From an uncultured Selenomonadaceae bacterium (GTDB lineage Bacteria; Bacillota; Negativicutes; Selenomonadales; Selenomonadaceae), in NCBI GenBank assembly GCA_905236725.1, contig CAJOCT010000002.1, forward strand, positions 1 through 59,363: a stretch of DNA of 59,363 nt, in the 5' to 3' direction. The notes below the pieces were generated by a model, which was given only the letters and a program-made list of their open reading frames with translations, made no database searches and had not been told where the DNA came from. Positions within the stretch are counted from its first letter, which is position 1. Every line of letters starts with the position of its first letter. The position numbers and the translations under genes were made by a program. Shown piece after piece: positions 31,554 through 40,613 of this stretch.

Positions 31554-32006
31554 ATGTTTGGTTTGGTACCTTTTAATTCAAAAAGTTTACAGTCAGGTCA
31601 GGACGGTTTCGGAAGTTTGTTCGACATTTTCAATGAGCCGTTTTTCAACGATTTTCCGATGACTTCGGCAACTGCGGCAAAGTTCAAAGTTGACGTTAAG
31701 GACAACGGGAAAAATTACGAACTCACTGCGGAACTTCCCGGCATGAGCAAGGAAAATATTTCGCTGGATTACACGAACAATTATTTGACGATTTCCGCGC
31801 AGAGAGATGACGAGAAAAACGAAAGTGACGACAAAGGCAATTATATCCGCCGCGAACGTCATTTCGGAAGTATGAGCAGAAGTTTCTACATCGACGGCAT
31901 TGACGAGACGAAAATTTCCGCCGAATTTAAAAACGGCGTGTTGAAAGTCGATTTGCCGAAAGCCGAGCAAGAAGTTCAGAAAGTCAAACAGATTGCCATT
32001 CACTGA
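31554..32006 (+). CDS. Hsp20-family small heat-shock protein
   Basis: A 150-residue holdase chaperone that binds unfolding proteins. The alpha-crystallin domain covers about residues 42-145: KFKVDVKDNGKNYELTAELPG, ENISLDYTNNYLTISAQRDD, RRERHFGSMSRSFYIDGID and the conserved AEFKNGVLKVDLPK. AAAGGAGA lies 9-10 bases before the ATG. It has its own promoter; no clear CtsR or CIRCE operator is visible in the leader. Confidence 0.92.
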   Translation: MFGLVPFNSKSLQSGQDGFGSLFDIFNEPFFNDFPMTSATAAKFKVDVKDNGKNYELTAELPGMSKENISLDYTNNYLTISAQRDDEKNESDDKGNYIRRERHFGSMSRSFYIDGIDETKISAEFKNGVLKVDLPKAEQEVQKVKQIAIH

Positions 32007-32129
32007 AAAATTTTTGCGAAATAAAGTCTGATTAAAAAAATTTTATCGGAGGGTTTGAAAAAACTCTTCGATTTTTTTTTGAAAAAATTTTGTGTTATAA
32101 TCTCGAAAAAATTTTTGCGAAGGGATTTT

Positions 32130-32978
32130 ATGACGATAAAAAAAATTTTGATTCAAGCGACTTTGAGACTCGAAGAAAATAAAATTGATACGCCCCGACT
32201 TGACGCGGAAATTTTGCTGGCGTATGTTTTAAATTGTCGAAGGCTGACACTTTACACCGACGCGGAAAAAATTTTGACTGACGAACAAATTTCGCGTTTT
32301 GAAAAGTTGATTGAGCTGCGAATAAAAAAAATTCCCGTCGCTTATTTAATCGGCACAAAAGAATTTTTCGGCTTGAATTTTGTTGTGAACGAAAATGTTT
32401 TGATTCCTCGTCCCGACACCGAAATTTTGACTCAATGCGCGATAGAATTTTTGCAGACTTTCGACGGAGAAAAAAATTTTTTGGACATCGGCACGGGCAG
32501 CGGCGCAATTTGCATTTCGATTTTAAAATTTTGTAAAAATTCTTTTGCGGCGGCGACAGACATTTCGGAAAAATCTTTGGAAGTCGCAAAATTCAACGCG
32601 AAAAAATTCAACGTTGATGACAGAGTTAATTTTTTTTGCGGAAATTTATTTGAGCCGATTGGAGAAAAAAAATTTGCCGCGATAATTTCAAACCCGCCGT
32701 ACATTCCGACCGCCGAAATAAAAACTTTGCAGGACGAGGTAAAAAATGAGCCGTTGAGAGCGTTGGACGGAGGCGAGGACGGTTTAAATTTTTATCGGGA
32801 AATTATTTCAAAGTCGCCGAAATTTTTATTGAACGGCGGACTTTTGGCGGTAGAAATCGGAATCAATCAGGCGGTGGCGGTGAAAAAAATTTTTGCTGAA
32901 AATAATTTTTGTGACATAGAAATTTTGAAAGATTTGGCGGGATTGGAGAGAGTAATTTGTGCAAGACAGAAATTTTAG
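32130..32978 (+). CDS. prmC: Release factor glutamine methyltransferase
   Basis: A 282-residue SAM-dependent enzyme that methylates the GGQ glutamine of peptide chain release factors. The N-terminal helical domain is followed by PRLDAEILLAYVL, IPRPDTEILTQCAIEF, FLDIGTGSGAICISIL (SAM motif I) and AAIISNPPYIPTAEI (NPPY active site). prfA, a frequent neighbour, is not next to it. I chose ATG 32130 behind AGGGA; TGTTATAAT lies at 32093-32101. It overlaps tsaC by 22 bases. Confidence 0.94.
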   Translation: MTIKKILIQATLRLEENKIDTPRLDAEILLAYVLNCRRLTLYTDAEKILTDEQISRFEKLIELRIKKIPVAYLIGTKEFFGLNFVVNENVLIPRPDTEILTQCAIEFLQTFDGEKNFLDIGTGSGAICISILKFCKNSFAAATDISEKSLEVAKFNAKKFNVDDRVNFFCGNLFEPIGEKKFAAIISNPPYIPTAEIKTLQDEVKNEPLRALDGGEDGLNFYREIISKSPKFLLNGGLLAVEIGINQAVAVKKIFAENNFCDIEILKDLAGLERVICARQKF

Positions 32979-33577
32979 AGCCGACGGAAAAAAATTTAAT
33001 TCGCGCGGGTGAAATGATTCGTGCGGGGGAACTTGTTGCATTTCCTACTGAAACGGTTTACGGGCTGGGCGCGGACGGATTAAATAAATCTGCGCGGGAA
33101 AAAATTTATCTTGCGAAGGGAAGACCTTCCGATAAACCTTTGACCTTGCACGTTGCGAGTTTGGAGCAAGTCGAAAAAATCGCGAAAATTTCTGCGGCGG
33201 CGAAAAAACTTTTTGAAAAATTTTGTCCCGGTCCTTTGACAATAATTTTGCCTAAAGCCGAAAATATTCCCGATTTCGTGGCAAAAAAAAATATCGGGCT
33301 AAGATTTCCCGATAATGAAGTTGCGTTGAAGTTGATAAAAATTTCAAACTGCCCGATAGCCGCACCGAGCGCAAATATTTCGGGGCAAATTCCGCCGAAA
33401 ACTGCGCAGGACGTTTTAAAAAATTTAAGTGGCAGAGTTCCGATAATTTTGGACGGCGGCAAGTGTAAATTCGGAATTTCTTCAACGATAGTCGATTTGA
33501 GTGAGGACGAGCCGAAATTTTTGAGAGTCGGCGCAATTCCTCCCGAAGAAATCATTTCTTTTTTGCGAAAAATATAA
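32957..33577 (+). CDS. tsaC: L-threonylcarbamoyladenylate synthase
   Basis: A 206-residue YrdC/Sua5-fold enzyme that makes threonylcarbamoyl-AMP for the t6A37 modification of ANN-decoding tRNAs. Motifs: GELVAFPTETVYGLGADGLN, YLAKGRPSDKPLTLHVAS, PGPLTIILPKAENIP, GLRFPDN, APSANISGQIPP and STIVDLS. It is the short form without the C-terminal Sua5 domain. The start is TTG 32957, with GGAGAG 6 bases upstream inside prmC, so translation is coupled to prmC. Its 3' end overlaps the end of lgt, on the other strand, by 26 bases. Confidence 0.93.
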   Translation: MCKTEILEPTEKNLIRAGEMIRAGELVAFPTETVYGLGADGLNKSAREKIYLAKGRPSDKPLTLHVASLEQVEKIAKISAAAKKLFEKFCPGPLTIILPKAENIPDFVAKKNIGLRFPDNEVALKLIKISNCPIAAPSANISGQIPPKTAQDVLKNLSGRVPIILDGGKCKFGISSTIVDLSEDEPKFLRVGAIPPEEIISFLRKI

Positions 33578-34319
33578 ATGCTCCCAGTGCGATTACAAAG
33601 GCGACGACGCTTGTCATTTGCGCGGATTTTAAAAGTCCGAAAGCCAAGTCTGTATAATCTCCGCGAAAGTTTTCGAGAAAAAATCTTGCCGCCGCATAAA
33701 GCATTACATAAAGACAAAAACACTGTCCGCGAAAATAATTTGTCGAGCGGAAAATTAAAAGTATCGCGAAAATTACGATGTCGAGTTGGCACTCCCAAAC
33801 TTCTGCGGGAAAAAGCGGTTGATCTCCGTAAGTTCGATAGGCCAATGTTGTATCGGGGTAAATTATTCCGAAATTTCCGCCCGTCGGTCTTCCGAATGCG
33901 TCACCGTTCAATAAATTTGCACAACGTCCGAGAGCCTGCCCCAAAACGATTGCAGGCGCAAGAATGTCGGCGAGATGAATCACGTCGATATTTTTTTTTG
34001 CGGCAAAAATTCCTCCCGCCAAAACGCCTAAAATTATTCCGCCTTGAACCGCCATTCCGCCTTGCCAAACGTTTAAAATTTCTGTGAGATGATTTTGATA
34101 ATAATTCCAGTCGAAGAAAAAAACGTCCCAAAGTCTTGCGCCTAAAAGTCCGAAAAATCCGCCGATCATTCCGATGTCGATTAAAAATTTTTCATAACCT
34201 CGCCCGTCAACCTTTGCAAAAAAATATCCTGCGCCCGTTGCCAAAATTATCGACAGCGACAAAATCACGCCGTAAGACCTAATGGGAAAATCTCCGATGA
34301 AAAAAAGATATTGATGCAT
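33552..34319 (-). CDS. lgt: Prolipoprotein diacylglyceryl transferase
   Basis: A 255-residue polytopic membrane enzyme that adds diacylglycerol to the lipobox Cys of prolipoproteins. The family signature GRCANLLNGDAFGRPTGG is present, as are IRSYGVILSLSI at the start and VWQGGMAVQGGIILGVLAGG. About seven hydrophobic segments. Its last 26 bases overlap the end of tsaC tail to tail. It diverges from the Uma2 gene. Confidence 0.94.
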   Translation of the reverse strand: MHQYLFFIGDFPIRSYGVILSLSIILATGAGYFFAKVDGRGYEKFLIDIGMIGGFFGLLGARLWDVFFFDWNYYQNHLTEILNVWQGGMAVQGGIILGVLAGGIFAAKKNIDVIHLADILAPAIVLGQALGRCANLLNGDAFGRPTGGNFGIIYPDTTLAYRTYGDQPLFPAEVWECQLDIVIFAILLIFRSTNYFRGQCFCLYVMLYAAARFFLENFRGDYTDLAFGLLKSAQMTSVVAFVIALGAFIFFAKKK

Positions 34320-34398
34320 AAATCCCGTTCCTCAAGTTTGAAAAAATATTTTGCCTATGATACGATACGAAAAATTTAAATGCAAGGAGATGAAAAAA

Positions 34399-34995
34399 AT
34401 GATTATCAACGACAAACTTTTTTATAACTCGTATGAAATTATTGGAGGCGAAAAAATTATGGCTCCTTCTGCCAGCGCGTATCACAACAGCATTATGGGC
34501 GACCTTTACACCGACATAAAACTTTATTTGCGGCGAAATAATTGCGGCTTTGTTTTCAGCGATTCGATTGATGTTCATTTGCCGGACGGGAGTATGTTCA
34601 AGCCGGATTTAATTGTCGTGAAGTCCGAAAACGCAGATATTATTGACTGGGACGGAACTATTCACGGCGTCCCCGATATGGTTGTTGAAGTTCTTTCGCG
34701 TTCGACGAAGAAAAAAGATTTGACGATAAAAAAAGATACTTATGAAAAAAACGGCGTTAAGGAATATTGGATTGTCGATCCTTACATAAAAATTGTCGAT
34801 GTTTATCTTTTGCGCGACGGAAAATATTTTCTCGACGGCGAATATATAAACTACACTGACGAGGAGTTTGAGGATTTAAACGACGAACAAAAAGCCGAGG
34901 CGAAATTTGAAATCACTTTGGCGACTTTTCCCGACCTTACAATAAATATAAAAGAAATTTTCGCTTGGGGATTCGGCAATGTTTTTAAAAAATAA
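34399..34995 (+). CDS. Uma2 (DUF820) family PD-(D/E)XK nuclease-like protein
   Basis: A 198-residue protein of the Uma2 family, predicted restriction-endonuclease fold. Visible features: YEIIGGEKIMAPSASAYHNS, FKPDLIVVKSENAD (the PD), PDMVVEVLSRSTKKKD (the ExK-like part) and KNGVKEYWIVDPYIKIVDVY. Members are abundant in cyanobacteria and scattered elsewhere, often on mobile DNA, with no settled function. I chose ATG 34399, 8 bases after AAGGAGA; an ATG at 34390 would touch the ribosome site. It overlaps the HAD gene by 17 bases. Confidence 0.85.
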   Translation: MIINDKLFYNSYEIIGGEKIMAPSASAYHNSIMGDLYTDIKLYLRRNNCGFVFSDSIDVHLPDGSMFKPDLIVVKSENADIIDWDGTIHGVPDMVVEVLSRSTKKKDLTIKKDTYEKNGVKEYWIVDPYIKIVDVYLLRDGKYFLDGEYINYTDEEFEDLNDEQKAEAKFEITLATFPDLTINIKEIFAWGFGNVFKK

Positions 34996-35575
34996 ATTCG
35001 CCTTCGACTTGGACGGCACGATAACAAAAGTTGAAACCCTGCCGCTCCTTGCAAAAGAATTAAATTTATCGGACGAAATGAAAATTTTAACCGACTTGAC
35101 TTTAAGCGGAAAAATTTCTTTTGAGCAATCTTTTCGACTGCGTTATTTTATTTTGAAAAATATCCCGCAAAAAAAAATTTCGGAAATTATGAACGCGGTT
35201 GAACTTGACGAGGATATTTTAAATTTTATTCGCGAAAATAAAAAATTCTGCGCGATTGTCACGGGAAATTTGGATATTTGGATTGAGCCGATAACAAAAA
35301 AAATCGGCTGTGGAATTTTTTCTTCGCAAAGTCGAAACGGCGAACTTATAAAAATTTTGAATAAAGCCGAGACAATTCGCGAGATAAAAAAAAGCGCGGA
35401 AAAAATTATTTCAATCGGCGACAGTTTCAACGATATTCAAATGTTCAGGGAGTCGGATATTTCCGTTGCTTACGGCGGAGTTCATCGGCCGAGCGACGAA
35501 GTTATTGCCGCCACCGATTATTTTTTTTGCGACGGAAAAAATTTGGTGCAGTTTTTGAAAAATAATTTGGAGTGA
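34979..35575 (+). CDS. HAD-family phosphatase
   Basis: A 198-residue haloacid dehalogenase-like phosphatase (subfamily IB type). Motif I is AFDLDGTITKVE with both nucleophilic aspartates, motif II is IVTGNLD, and motif IV is IISIGDSFNDIQMF; the cap is a small helical domain (FEQSFRLRYFILKNIPQKKI). It resembles SerB-like or MtnX-like enzymes, but the substrate cannot be stated. Its ATG lies within the end of the Uma2 gene. rsmA follows after 4 bases. Confidence 0.82.
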   Translation: MFLKNKFAFDLDGTITKVETLPLLAKELNLSDEMKILTDLTLSGKISFEQSFRLRYFILKNIPQKKISEIMNAVELDEDILNFIRENKKFCAIVTGNLDIWIEPITKKIGCGIFSSQSRNGELIKILNKAETIREIKKSAEKIISIGDSFNDIQMFRESDISVAYGGVHRPSDEVIAATDYFFCDGKNLVQFLKNNLE

Positions 35576-35579
35576 AAAA

Positions 35580-36422
35580 ATGTTACATCCGCAAATAGCA
35601 AGTATTTCGGCGACGCGACACATTTTAAAAAAATTTAATTTGCGAGCGTCTAAAAGATTGGGACAAAATTTTTTAATCGACGCGGAAGTTGTTCAAAAAA
35701 TCATTGACGCGGCGGAAATTTCCGAAGGCGACGAAGTTTTGGAAATCGGACCGGGAATCGGAACTTTGACGCAAGGACTTTTGGAGGCGGGAGCGAAAGT
35801 CACCGCAGTCGAACTCGATAAAAAATTACCCGCAGTCTTGCAAGAAACTTTGGACGGCTACGAAAATTTTAAGCTGATTCAAGGCGACATATTAAAAATA
35901 AATTTATCCGAACTTATGCCGCAAAGTTTCAAAGTAGTTGCAAATTTGCCGTATTATATCACGACGCAAATTTTATTAACGCTGTTGGAAAAAAAATTGC
36001 CGATAAAAAAAATCGTGACGATGGTGCAAAGAGAAGTTGCGGAGCGAATGACGGCTCAAGCAGGTTCAAAAATTTACGGCGCAATGAGTGTTGCAGTCCA
36101 ATTTCGTTCGGACGCAAAAATTGCCTTCGACGTTGAGCCGAAATGTTTTTTGCCGAGACCCGAAGTCACAAGTTCGGTAGTAATTTGCGACGTGCGGGAA
36201 AATAAATTTAAAATCGACGACGAAGAATTTTTCATAAAAGTCGTGCGCTCCTCATTCGGTCAACGACGCAAAACTATTTTAAATTCGTTAATCGGTGCGG
36301 GATTTTCACGAGAAAAAATTTTGAAATCTTTGGAAATTTCGGGAATAAATTTTGAACGACGCGCGGAAACTTTGACGATAGAAGATTTTGTGAACTTGGC
36401 GAAAAATTTGCAAGAATTTTAA
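35580..36422 (+). CDS. rsmA: 16S rRNA A1518/A1519 dimethyltransferase
   Basis: A 280-residue SAM-dependent enzyme (KsgA) that dimethylates two adenines near the 3' end of 16S rRNA during late 30S assembly. Motifs: KRLGQNFLIDAEVVQKII, VLEIGPGIGTLTQGLLEAGA (motif I), VANLPYYITTQILL (NLPY active site), and the C-terminal VRSSFGQRRKTILNSL. TTGGAGTGA is the ribosome site. It follows the HAD gene closely. Confidence 0.96.
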   Translation: MLHPQIASISATRHILKKFNLRASKRLGQNFLIDAEVVQKIIDAAEISEGDEVLEIGPGIGTLTQGLLEAGAKVTAVELDKKLPAVLQETLDGYENFKLIQGDILKINLSELMPQSFKVVANLPYYITTQILLTLLEKKLPIKKIVTMVQREVAERMTAQAGSKIYGAMSVAVQFRSDAKIAFDVEPKCFLPRPEVTSSVVICDVRENKFKIDDEEFFIKVVRSSFGQRRKTILNSLIGAGFSREKILKSLEISGINFERRAETLTIEDFVNLAKNLQEF

Positions 36423-36449
36423 TTTTACCGTTTGAAAGGAAGGTTTTTT

Positions 36450-37418
36450 ATGTCCGTCAAAAAATTTTTTTTCGGCTGGTTTATCGCCGTTTTTGCGGCA
36501 AGTGCATTTTTTGCCTCGAATGCTTCGGCGGCAAGACCCGAGCCCGAATCCGACGTTGTCTACACGGCACCGATTACCTTGTATTGGCAGGCAAAGGCTG
36601 GAGTTCCCGAGGCTATAGAATATTCAAAATATATCGACGCCGAAAGAATTTTGAAGCCGTCCGAAATTCCGCAATATGAGCGAATCGAACGCATTAACAA
36701 AATTTATCATGAAATTCTCTACAAGTCTTTGAATGATTTTGTCGAATCCGAAAATTACACAAACGTCCTCGATTTGGGTTGCGGAGTTTCGCCGCGCTGT
36801 CTTTATATGGCGAGAAAAAAAATAAATTACGTCGGTACGGATCTCAAAGACGTGGTCAATGTTTTGAATATTTATGCGCCAAATTTTTTGAACGGAGAAA
36901 TGAAAAAATATGTCAATTTCGTCATTGCCGATGCCGCCAACCACGAAGAAATGATGAACGCGGCGAAGGATTTTAACGGAAAAATTTGCATTGTCGAAGA
37001 CGGTTTGTTAATGTATCTTTCCCGCGACCAACAAAAAGCAATGCTTGAAAGTATTCGCGATATTTTGAAAAAAAACGGCGGTTGCTTCGTGACTTCGGAT
37101 TTTGTGGCGGGAGAAATTTTTATGTCCGTCAACAGAACGATTTACGGCGATTCGGATGCGCTGATTCTTGCGAAGGAAACTCAAAAAATTTATGAAAATC
37201 TTTCGCAAATTCTCTTTGATGACACGATGTTCAAAACGACCGACGAAGCAGTTAAATTTATTGAAAGCGCGGGGTTGAAAGTTGAAACGCGCCCGCTTTT
37301 CAAAAACACGCCGGATATAATCAGCATAAGAGATTTAAACAACACTGACATTTCCGCAATAAATGCTATGATGCAGAAAAATCTTTTGTGGGTTATCACC
37401 GTCGCCGACGAAAAATAA
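36450..37418 (+). CDS. Exported SAM-dependent methyltransferase homologue
   Basis: A 322-residue protein that joins a clear signal peptide (VKKFFFGWFIAVFAASAFFA, cleavage near ASA-A) to a class I methyltransferase of the leucine carboxyl methyltransferase/Ppm1-like type. Motif I reads VLDLGCGVSPRCLYMARKK; later come YVGTDLKDVVNVLN and VEDGLLMYLSRDQQKAML. SAM is not normally available outside the membrane, so an exported methyltransferase is odd. ATG 36450 follows GGAAGG. It is the first of six consecutive genes for exported proteins. Confidence 0.75.
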   Translation: MSVKKFFFGWFIAVFAASAFFASNASAARPEPESDVVYTAPITLYWQAKAGVPEAIEYSKYIDAERILKPSEIPQYERIERINKIYHEILYKSLNDFVESENYTNVLDLGCGVSPRCLYMARKKINYVGTDLKDVVNVLNIYAPNFLNGEMKKYVNFVIADAANHEEMMNAAKDFNGKICIVEDGLLMYLSRDQQKAMLESIRDILKKNGGCFVTSDFVAGEIFMSVNRTIYGDSDALILAKETQKIYENLSQILFDDTMFKTTDEAVKFIESAGLKVETRPLFKNTPDIISIRDLNNTDISAINAMMQKNLLWVITVADEK

Positions 37419-37439
37419 ATTTTGTATGGAGAAACGCTT

Positions 37440-38537
37440 ATGAAAAATTTTTTCAAGATAATTTTCACGACCTTTTTTGTTCTCGCGGGATTTTTTAATA
37501 TCGTCGAGGCACGAGAAGTTACCGTCACGGGAGTCGGCACGGATCGCGAAAGTGCGTTAAAAGATGCCCGCCGAATTGCCGTTGAAGAGGTTGCGGGAAC
37601 TTTTATTGATTCGCGAACTTTGACGAATAAAAGCATGGTCGAGTTGGACGAAATTTATTTAAAAAGCAGCGGTTTCGTCGGCAAGGTGAATGTTTTGAAC
37701 GAAGGCTTTGCAAACGGAATGTATCAAATTCGCGCCGTGATTGACGTGGATCAAAATCCGAGTCCCGAAATTTTAAGGCAAGTTCAAGCTGTTATGGCTC
37801 TGAATGACCCGAGAATCGCCGTTATCGTCTTCAAAGAAAATTCTGCAGTTCACGAAGAGGCAATCGAATCTGCAATTATGGACAGGCTCATTTCGCTGAA
37901 TTTTTCGCACATGACAGACCCGAACATTGTAGCAGGTTTGCAAAACGCTCAAATGCTGAACAGTCTTTACAACGGCAGACCTGTTACGGGAATCGGCTCA
38001 AGTTTCGGCGCGGATTTTATTGTTTTGGGAAGATGCCGCACGACTTCCCGCGATATAAAAATTCCCGACTTCAAGGGCGGTTATCAAGACACGGGCTTGA
38101 ATGACGGGCAAACCGAAATGACGGCGAAAATAATTCGACTTGATACCGGCGATATTTTGGAAACTTTCACGGTTGAAACTTCCGGAATCGGTGAAGGCAA
38201 CACCGTCGCCGAGCGCGAAGCTCTGAAAAATATGGCGAATAAAGCCGCTGAAAAAGTCGAGGAAAAATTTCGTCGCATAGGAGCGCGGAGCAGTCAAGGT
38301 TTGCAAATTACCGTCATTTCAAACAATTATAACAAGGTGCAATCTTTGGCGAATGATTTGCGCTCTCTTCCCGGCGTTCAAAATGTTTATATTCGCGAAA
38401 ATCTCAACGGCAAAGCAATTATTGACGTTGACACGGATCAAAATGTTGACAGGTTGCTTTTATTGTTGAGCGGGCGGAGCAGTGTGAATTTCACAGTTGA
38501 ATCGACAGGCTCCGGCAGTGCAAGGCTTAGAATTTAA
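37440..38537 (+). CDS. Exported protein with FlgT/LPP20-like N-terminal domain
   Basis: A 365-residue protein with a signal peptide (KNFFKIIFTTFFVLAGFFNI, cleavage near VEA-R). The next part, VTVTGVGTDRESALKDARRI and AVEEVAGTFIDSRT, matches the N-terminal module of FlgT/LPP20-like outer-membrane-associated proteins. The middle (DPRIAVIVFKENSAVHEEAI, GADFIVLGRCRTTSRD) looks like the CsgG/TolB-N nucleotide-free fold, and the C-terminus contains a small ferredoxin-like repeat (QITVISNNYNKVQSLANDLR). It precedes the CsgG-like gene by 14 bases. Confidence 0.65.
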   Translation: MKNFFKIIFTTFFVLAGFFNIVEAREVTVTGVGTDRESALKDARRIAVEEVAGTFIDSRTLTNKSMVELDEIYLKSSGFVGKVNVLNEGFANGMYQIRAVIDVDQNPSPEILRQVQAVMALNDPRIAVIVFKENSAVHEEAIESAIMDRLISLNFSHMTDPNIVAGLQNAQMLNSLYNGRPVTGIGSSFGADFIVLGRCRTTSRDIKIPDFKGGYQDTGLNDGQTEMTAKIIRLDTGDILETFTVETSGIGEGNTVAEREALKNMANKAAEKVEEKFRRIGARSSQGLQITVISNNYNKVQSLANDLRSLPGVQNVYIRENLNGKAIIDVDTDQNVDRLLLLLSGRSSVNFTVESTGSGSARLRI

Positions 38538-38551
38538 ACGGGGTGTAAAAA

Positions 38552-39085
38552 GTGTTTTTAAAAAAATTTTTGAGCGTTTTATTTTTGTTGACGGTCATTT
38601 TTTTGCCGAACAAATATTTGGAAGCCGCGCCGAGAGTTGCCGTCATTCCTTTTGAAAATCAAAGTGCGCGACAAACTTCTGATTTTGACGGAGTTTTGGA
38701 ACAAGCCCGAGCGGACGTTGAAATTTATATCGTGCAAACAGGCAGATTTGATTCGTTGGACAGAGTTTCACTTCAAAGGCTGTTGGACGAAATAAAATTA
38801 AATCATACCGCACTGTTCGATCCTTCCACCGCCGCACAATACGGCAAAATGGTCGGTGCGCAATATCTTGTTTTGGGTTCCGTGACGGGTATGAGCAAAA
38901 AAGGCAATGAACTTGTCGCCCATCTTTCCCTGCGAATGATTGAGGTTGAAACTGCCAGAATATTTCTTGCAGGGCGCGGCAGTGGAAAATCCAAAGGCGA
39001 TGCCTCGACGGCGATGGAAAAGGCAGTTGAAGATGCCGTCAACGGCAAAAGGGGAATCTTGACCATGTTCCGCGGCGGAAAGTGA
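38552..39085 (+). CDS. CsgG-family exported protein
   Basis: A 177-residue protein starting with GTG 38552 and a signal peptide (LSVLFLLTVIFLPNKYLEAA). The mature part has the CsgG pattern: RVAVIPFENQSARQ, then DSLDRVSLQRLLDEIKLNHT and GKMVGAQYLVLGSVTGMSKK. CsgG forms the curli secretion pore, but this is the short periplasmic fold only, without the beta-barrel strands, and no CsgA/B/E/F is nearby. A role in cell-surface assembly is possible. Confidence 0.7.
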   Translation: MFLKKFLSVLFLLTVIFLPNKYLEAAPRVAVIPFENQSARQTSDFDGVLEQARADVEIYIVQTGRFDSLDRVSLQRLLDEIKLNHTALFDPSTAAQYGKMVGAQYLVLGSVTGMSKKGNELVAHLSLRMIEVETARIFLAGRGSGKSKGDASTAMEKAVEDAVNGKRGILTMFRGGK

Positions 39086-39106
39086 TTTCACTCGGGGGCA
39101 AAAATT

Positions 39107-39946
39107 ATGACTTTGAAAAAAATTTTGTCGTTAATTTTTTTGTTGACGATATTTTTCACCGCGTCCGCATTTGCAAAACCTTTTGAAGGAAAAAATACGG
39201 GAATCGGAATTTTTATCGGCGAGGTTGCCTGTTACGGCGAGCATGAAATCAGACCGGAATTTTTGGAAACTTTCAAAGAACAGTTATGGCAGACTTTGAA
39301 AGATTTTGAAGACAAAGGCAAACTGCACACGGTCGGCGATGATTACTGGATCGGCGGCGGCAATCCTTCATCGGAATTTGTCGACGTAATCAACGTTAAT
39401 GCGGTTCTGCAGGATCTTCATATGGATGCCATTGCTTACGGTCCTTCCTTCCAAAAAGAAAATGCCAATGTCAAAATGATTTTTTACGCGGAACGTGCTT
39501 TGGGCGAAGATTATTTTTGGGACGACGATAAATTGGCGGCAAGAAAAAAAATGATCGGCAAGCCCTATCACATCAGCCCGAAAATGACCGAAATTGCGAA
39601 AACCGTCGGCAAAGAATACGGCGCGGATTATTTACTTTTCTGCAATCTTGTTGACGCTGATATTGTGTTGAAAAATTCAATTTTCAACGCGTCGACAACT
39701 TTAAGCGAACGCCCCAAACAAATTAAGATGGCGACTTTTTTTTATCTGATTGACGTGAAAAGCGGCTTGGTTTACGAAGGCTATAATTTTTCCGACAAGA
39801 CCGGGCAAATTTTAAATCTTCTCGGGCAGTACGGAAAGGCAATGACCGCGCCGAATCTTTTGCAGTGTATGTTTGAAGTTCAGTCTAAAAGAATTGTGGA
39901 GGATATGTGCAATGCCGGGCAAAAAATTTTGGGGAAAAATTCTTAA
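39107..39946 (+). CDS. Exported protein of unknown function in the CsgG-like cluster
   Basis: A 279-residue protein with a signal peptide (ILSLIFLLTIFFTASAFAKP). The mature part starts NTGIGIFIGEVACYGEHEIR and contains GKEYGADYLLFCNLVDADIV, with a distant CsgG/TolB-like look (alternating strand-helix and GADYLLF in place of GAQYLVLG). No family is assigned with confidence. It overlaps the next gene by 35 bases, so they are cotranslated. Confidence 0.6.
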   Translation: MTLKKILSLIFLLTIFFTASAFAKPFEGKNTGIGIFIGEVACYGEHEIRPEFLETFKEQLWQTLKDFEDKGKLHTVGDDYWIGGGNPSSEFVDVINVNAVLQDLHMDAIAYGPSFQKENANVKMIFYAERALGEDYFWDDDKLAARKKMIGKPYHISPKMTEIAKTVGKEYGADYLLFCNLVDADIVLKNSIFNASTTLSERPKQIKMATFFYLIDVKSGLVYEGYNFSDKTGQILNLLGQYGKAMTAPNLLQCMFEVQSKRIVEDMCNAGQKILGKNS

Positions 39947-40592
39947 TTTATTCGCGGCGACTGCGGCAATTTATTTTTTGACTGCGCCGAATTTTGCCGA
40001 AGCAAATTATTCAATCGGAATCATCGGGGTTGAAAGCAGAGCGAAAAATATAAACCTCGACGACTATACGAACCTCGACGACCTTTCAAAACATCCGCTG
40101 GTTTATGCTCAAGACGTTTTTGAAGAAATTTTGACTACCGATTTGCACGAAATAGGATTAACTGCCGTCGATAAAACCGATTACGCGAAAATGGCGCGAA
40201 AAAGCGAGGAAGAATTTCAGCGCGTTCAAGAACTTATGAGAAATTCTATTGACAGGCTCGACAGCAAGGACACTTCCGAAGCGGTGAAACTTTTCGATCA
40301 AAATTTGGATTATCTGATTTACGGCTATATTTCCAACTTTACAATCACGCACCGCGAAGCCATTGCAACTTCAAATATTACCGTGCGCGTGGATTTATCC
40401 GTCAGGATCGTCGACGCTTCAACCGGCAAAGTTGTTTGCGTGGCAATCGGCAAGGGAGAGTCGGCAACTCACGGCGGAGCTTACAGAAAAACTTTCAAGT
40501 TCGGCGGAGATGAAATTTCGGAAGAATGTTGGCATGAGGCTTTGGAAAAGGCACTGAATCAAATTGTCGAAAGAATTAAAAAGCAAGTTTAG
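39912..40592 (+). CDS. Exported CsgG-like protein
   Basis: A 226-residue protein with an N-terminal hydrophobic signal (ILNLFAATAAIYFLTAPNFA) and the sequence YSIGIIGVESRAKNINLDDY, ALTTDLHE-like EEILTTDLHEIGLTAVDKTD, then FDQNLDYLIYGYISNFTITH and VRVDLSVRIVDASTGKVVCV. The last two are the GxDYLIxGxI...VDLSxRIVDxxTGxV pattern of CsgG/HfaB-like proteins. ATG 39912 lies inside the end of the previous gene with GGAGGA upstream. Confidence 0.65.
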   Translation: MPGKKFWGKILNLFAATAAIYFLTAPNFAEANYSIGIIGVESRAKNINLDDYTNLDDLSKHPLVYAQDVFEEILTTDLHEIGLTAVDKTDYAKMARKSEEEFQRVQELMRNSIDRLDSKDTSEAVKLFDQNLDYLIYGYISNFTITHREAIATSNITVRVDLSVRIVDASTGKVVCVAIGKGESATHGGAYRKTFKFGGDEISEECWHEALEKALNQIVERIKKQV

Positions 40593-40613
40593 TTTTAACG
40601 GGAGTGATTTTTT

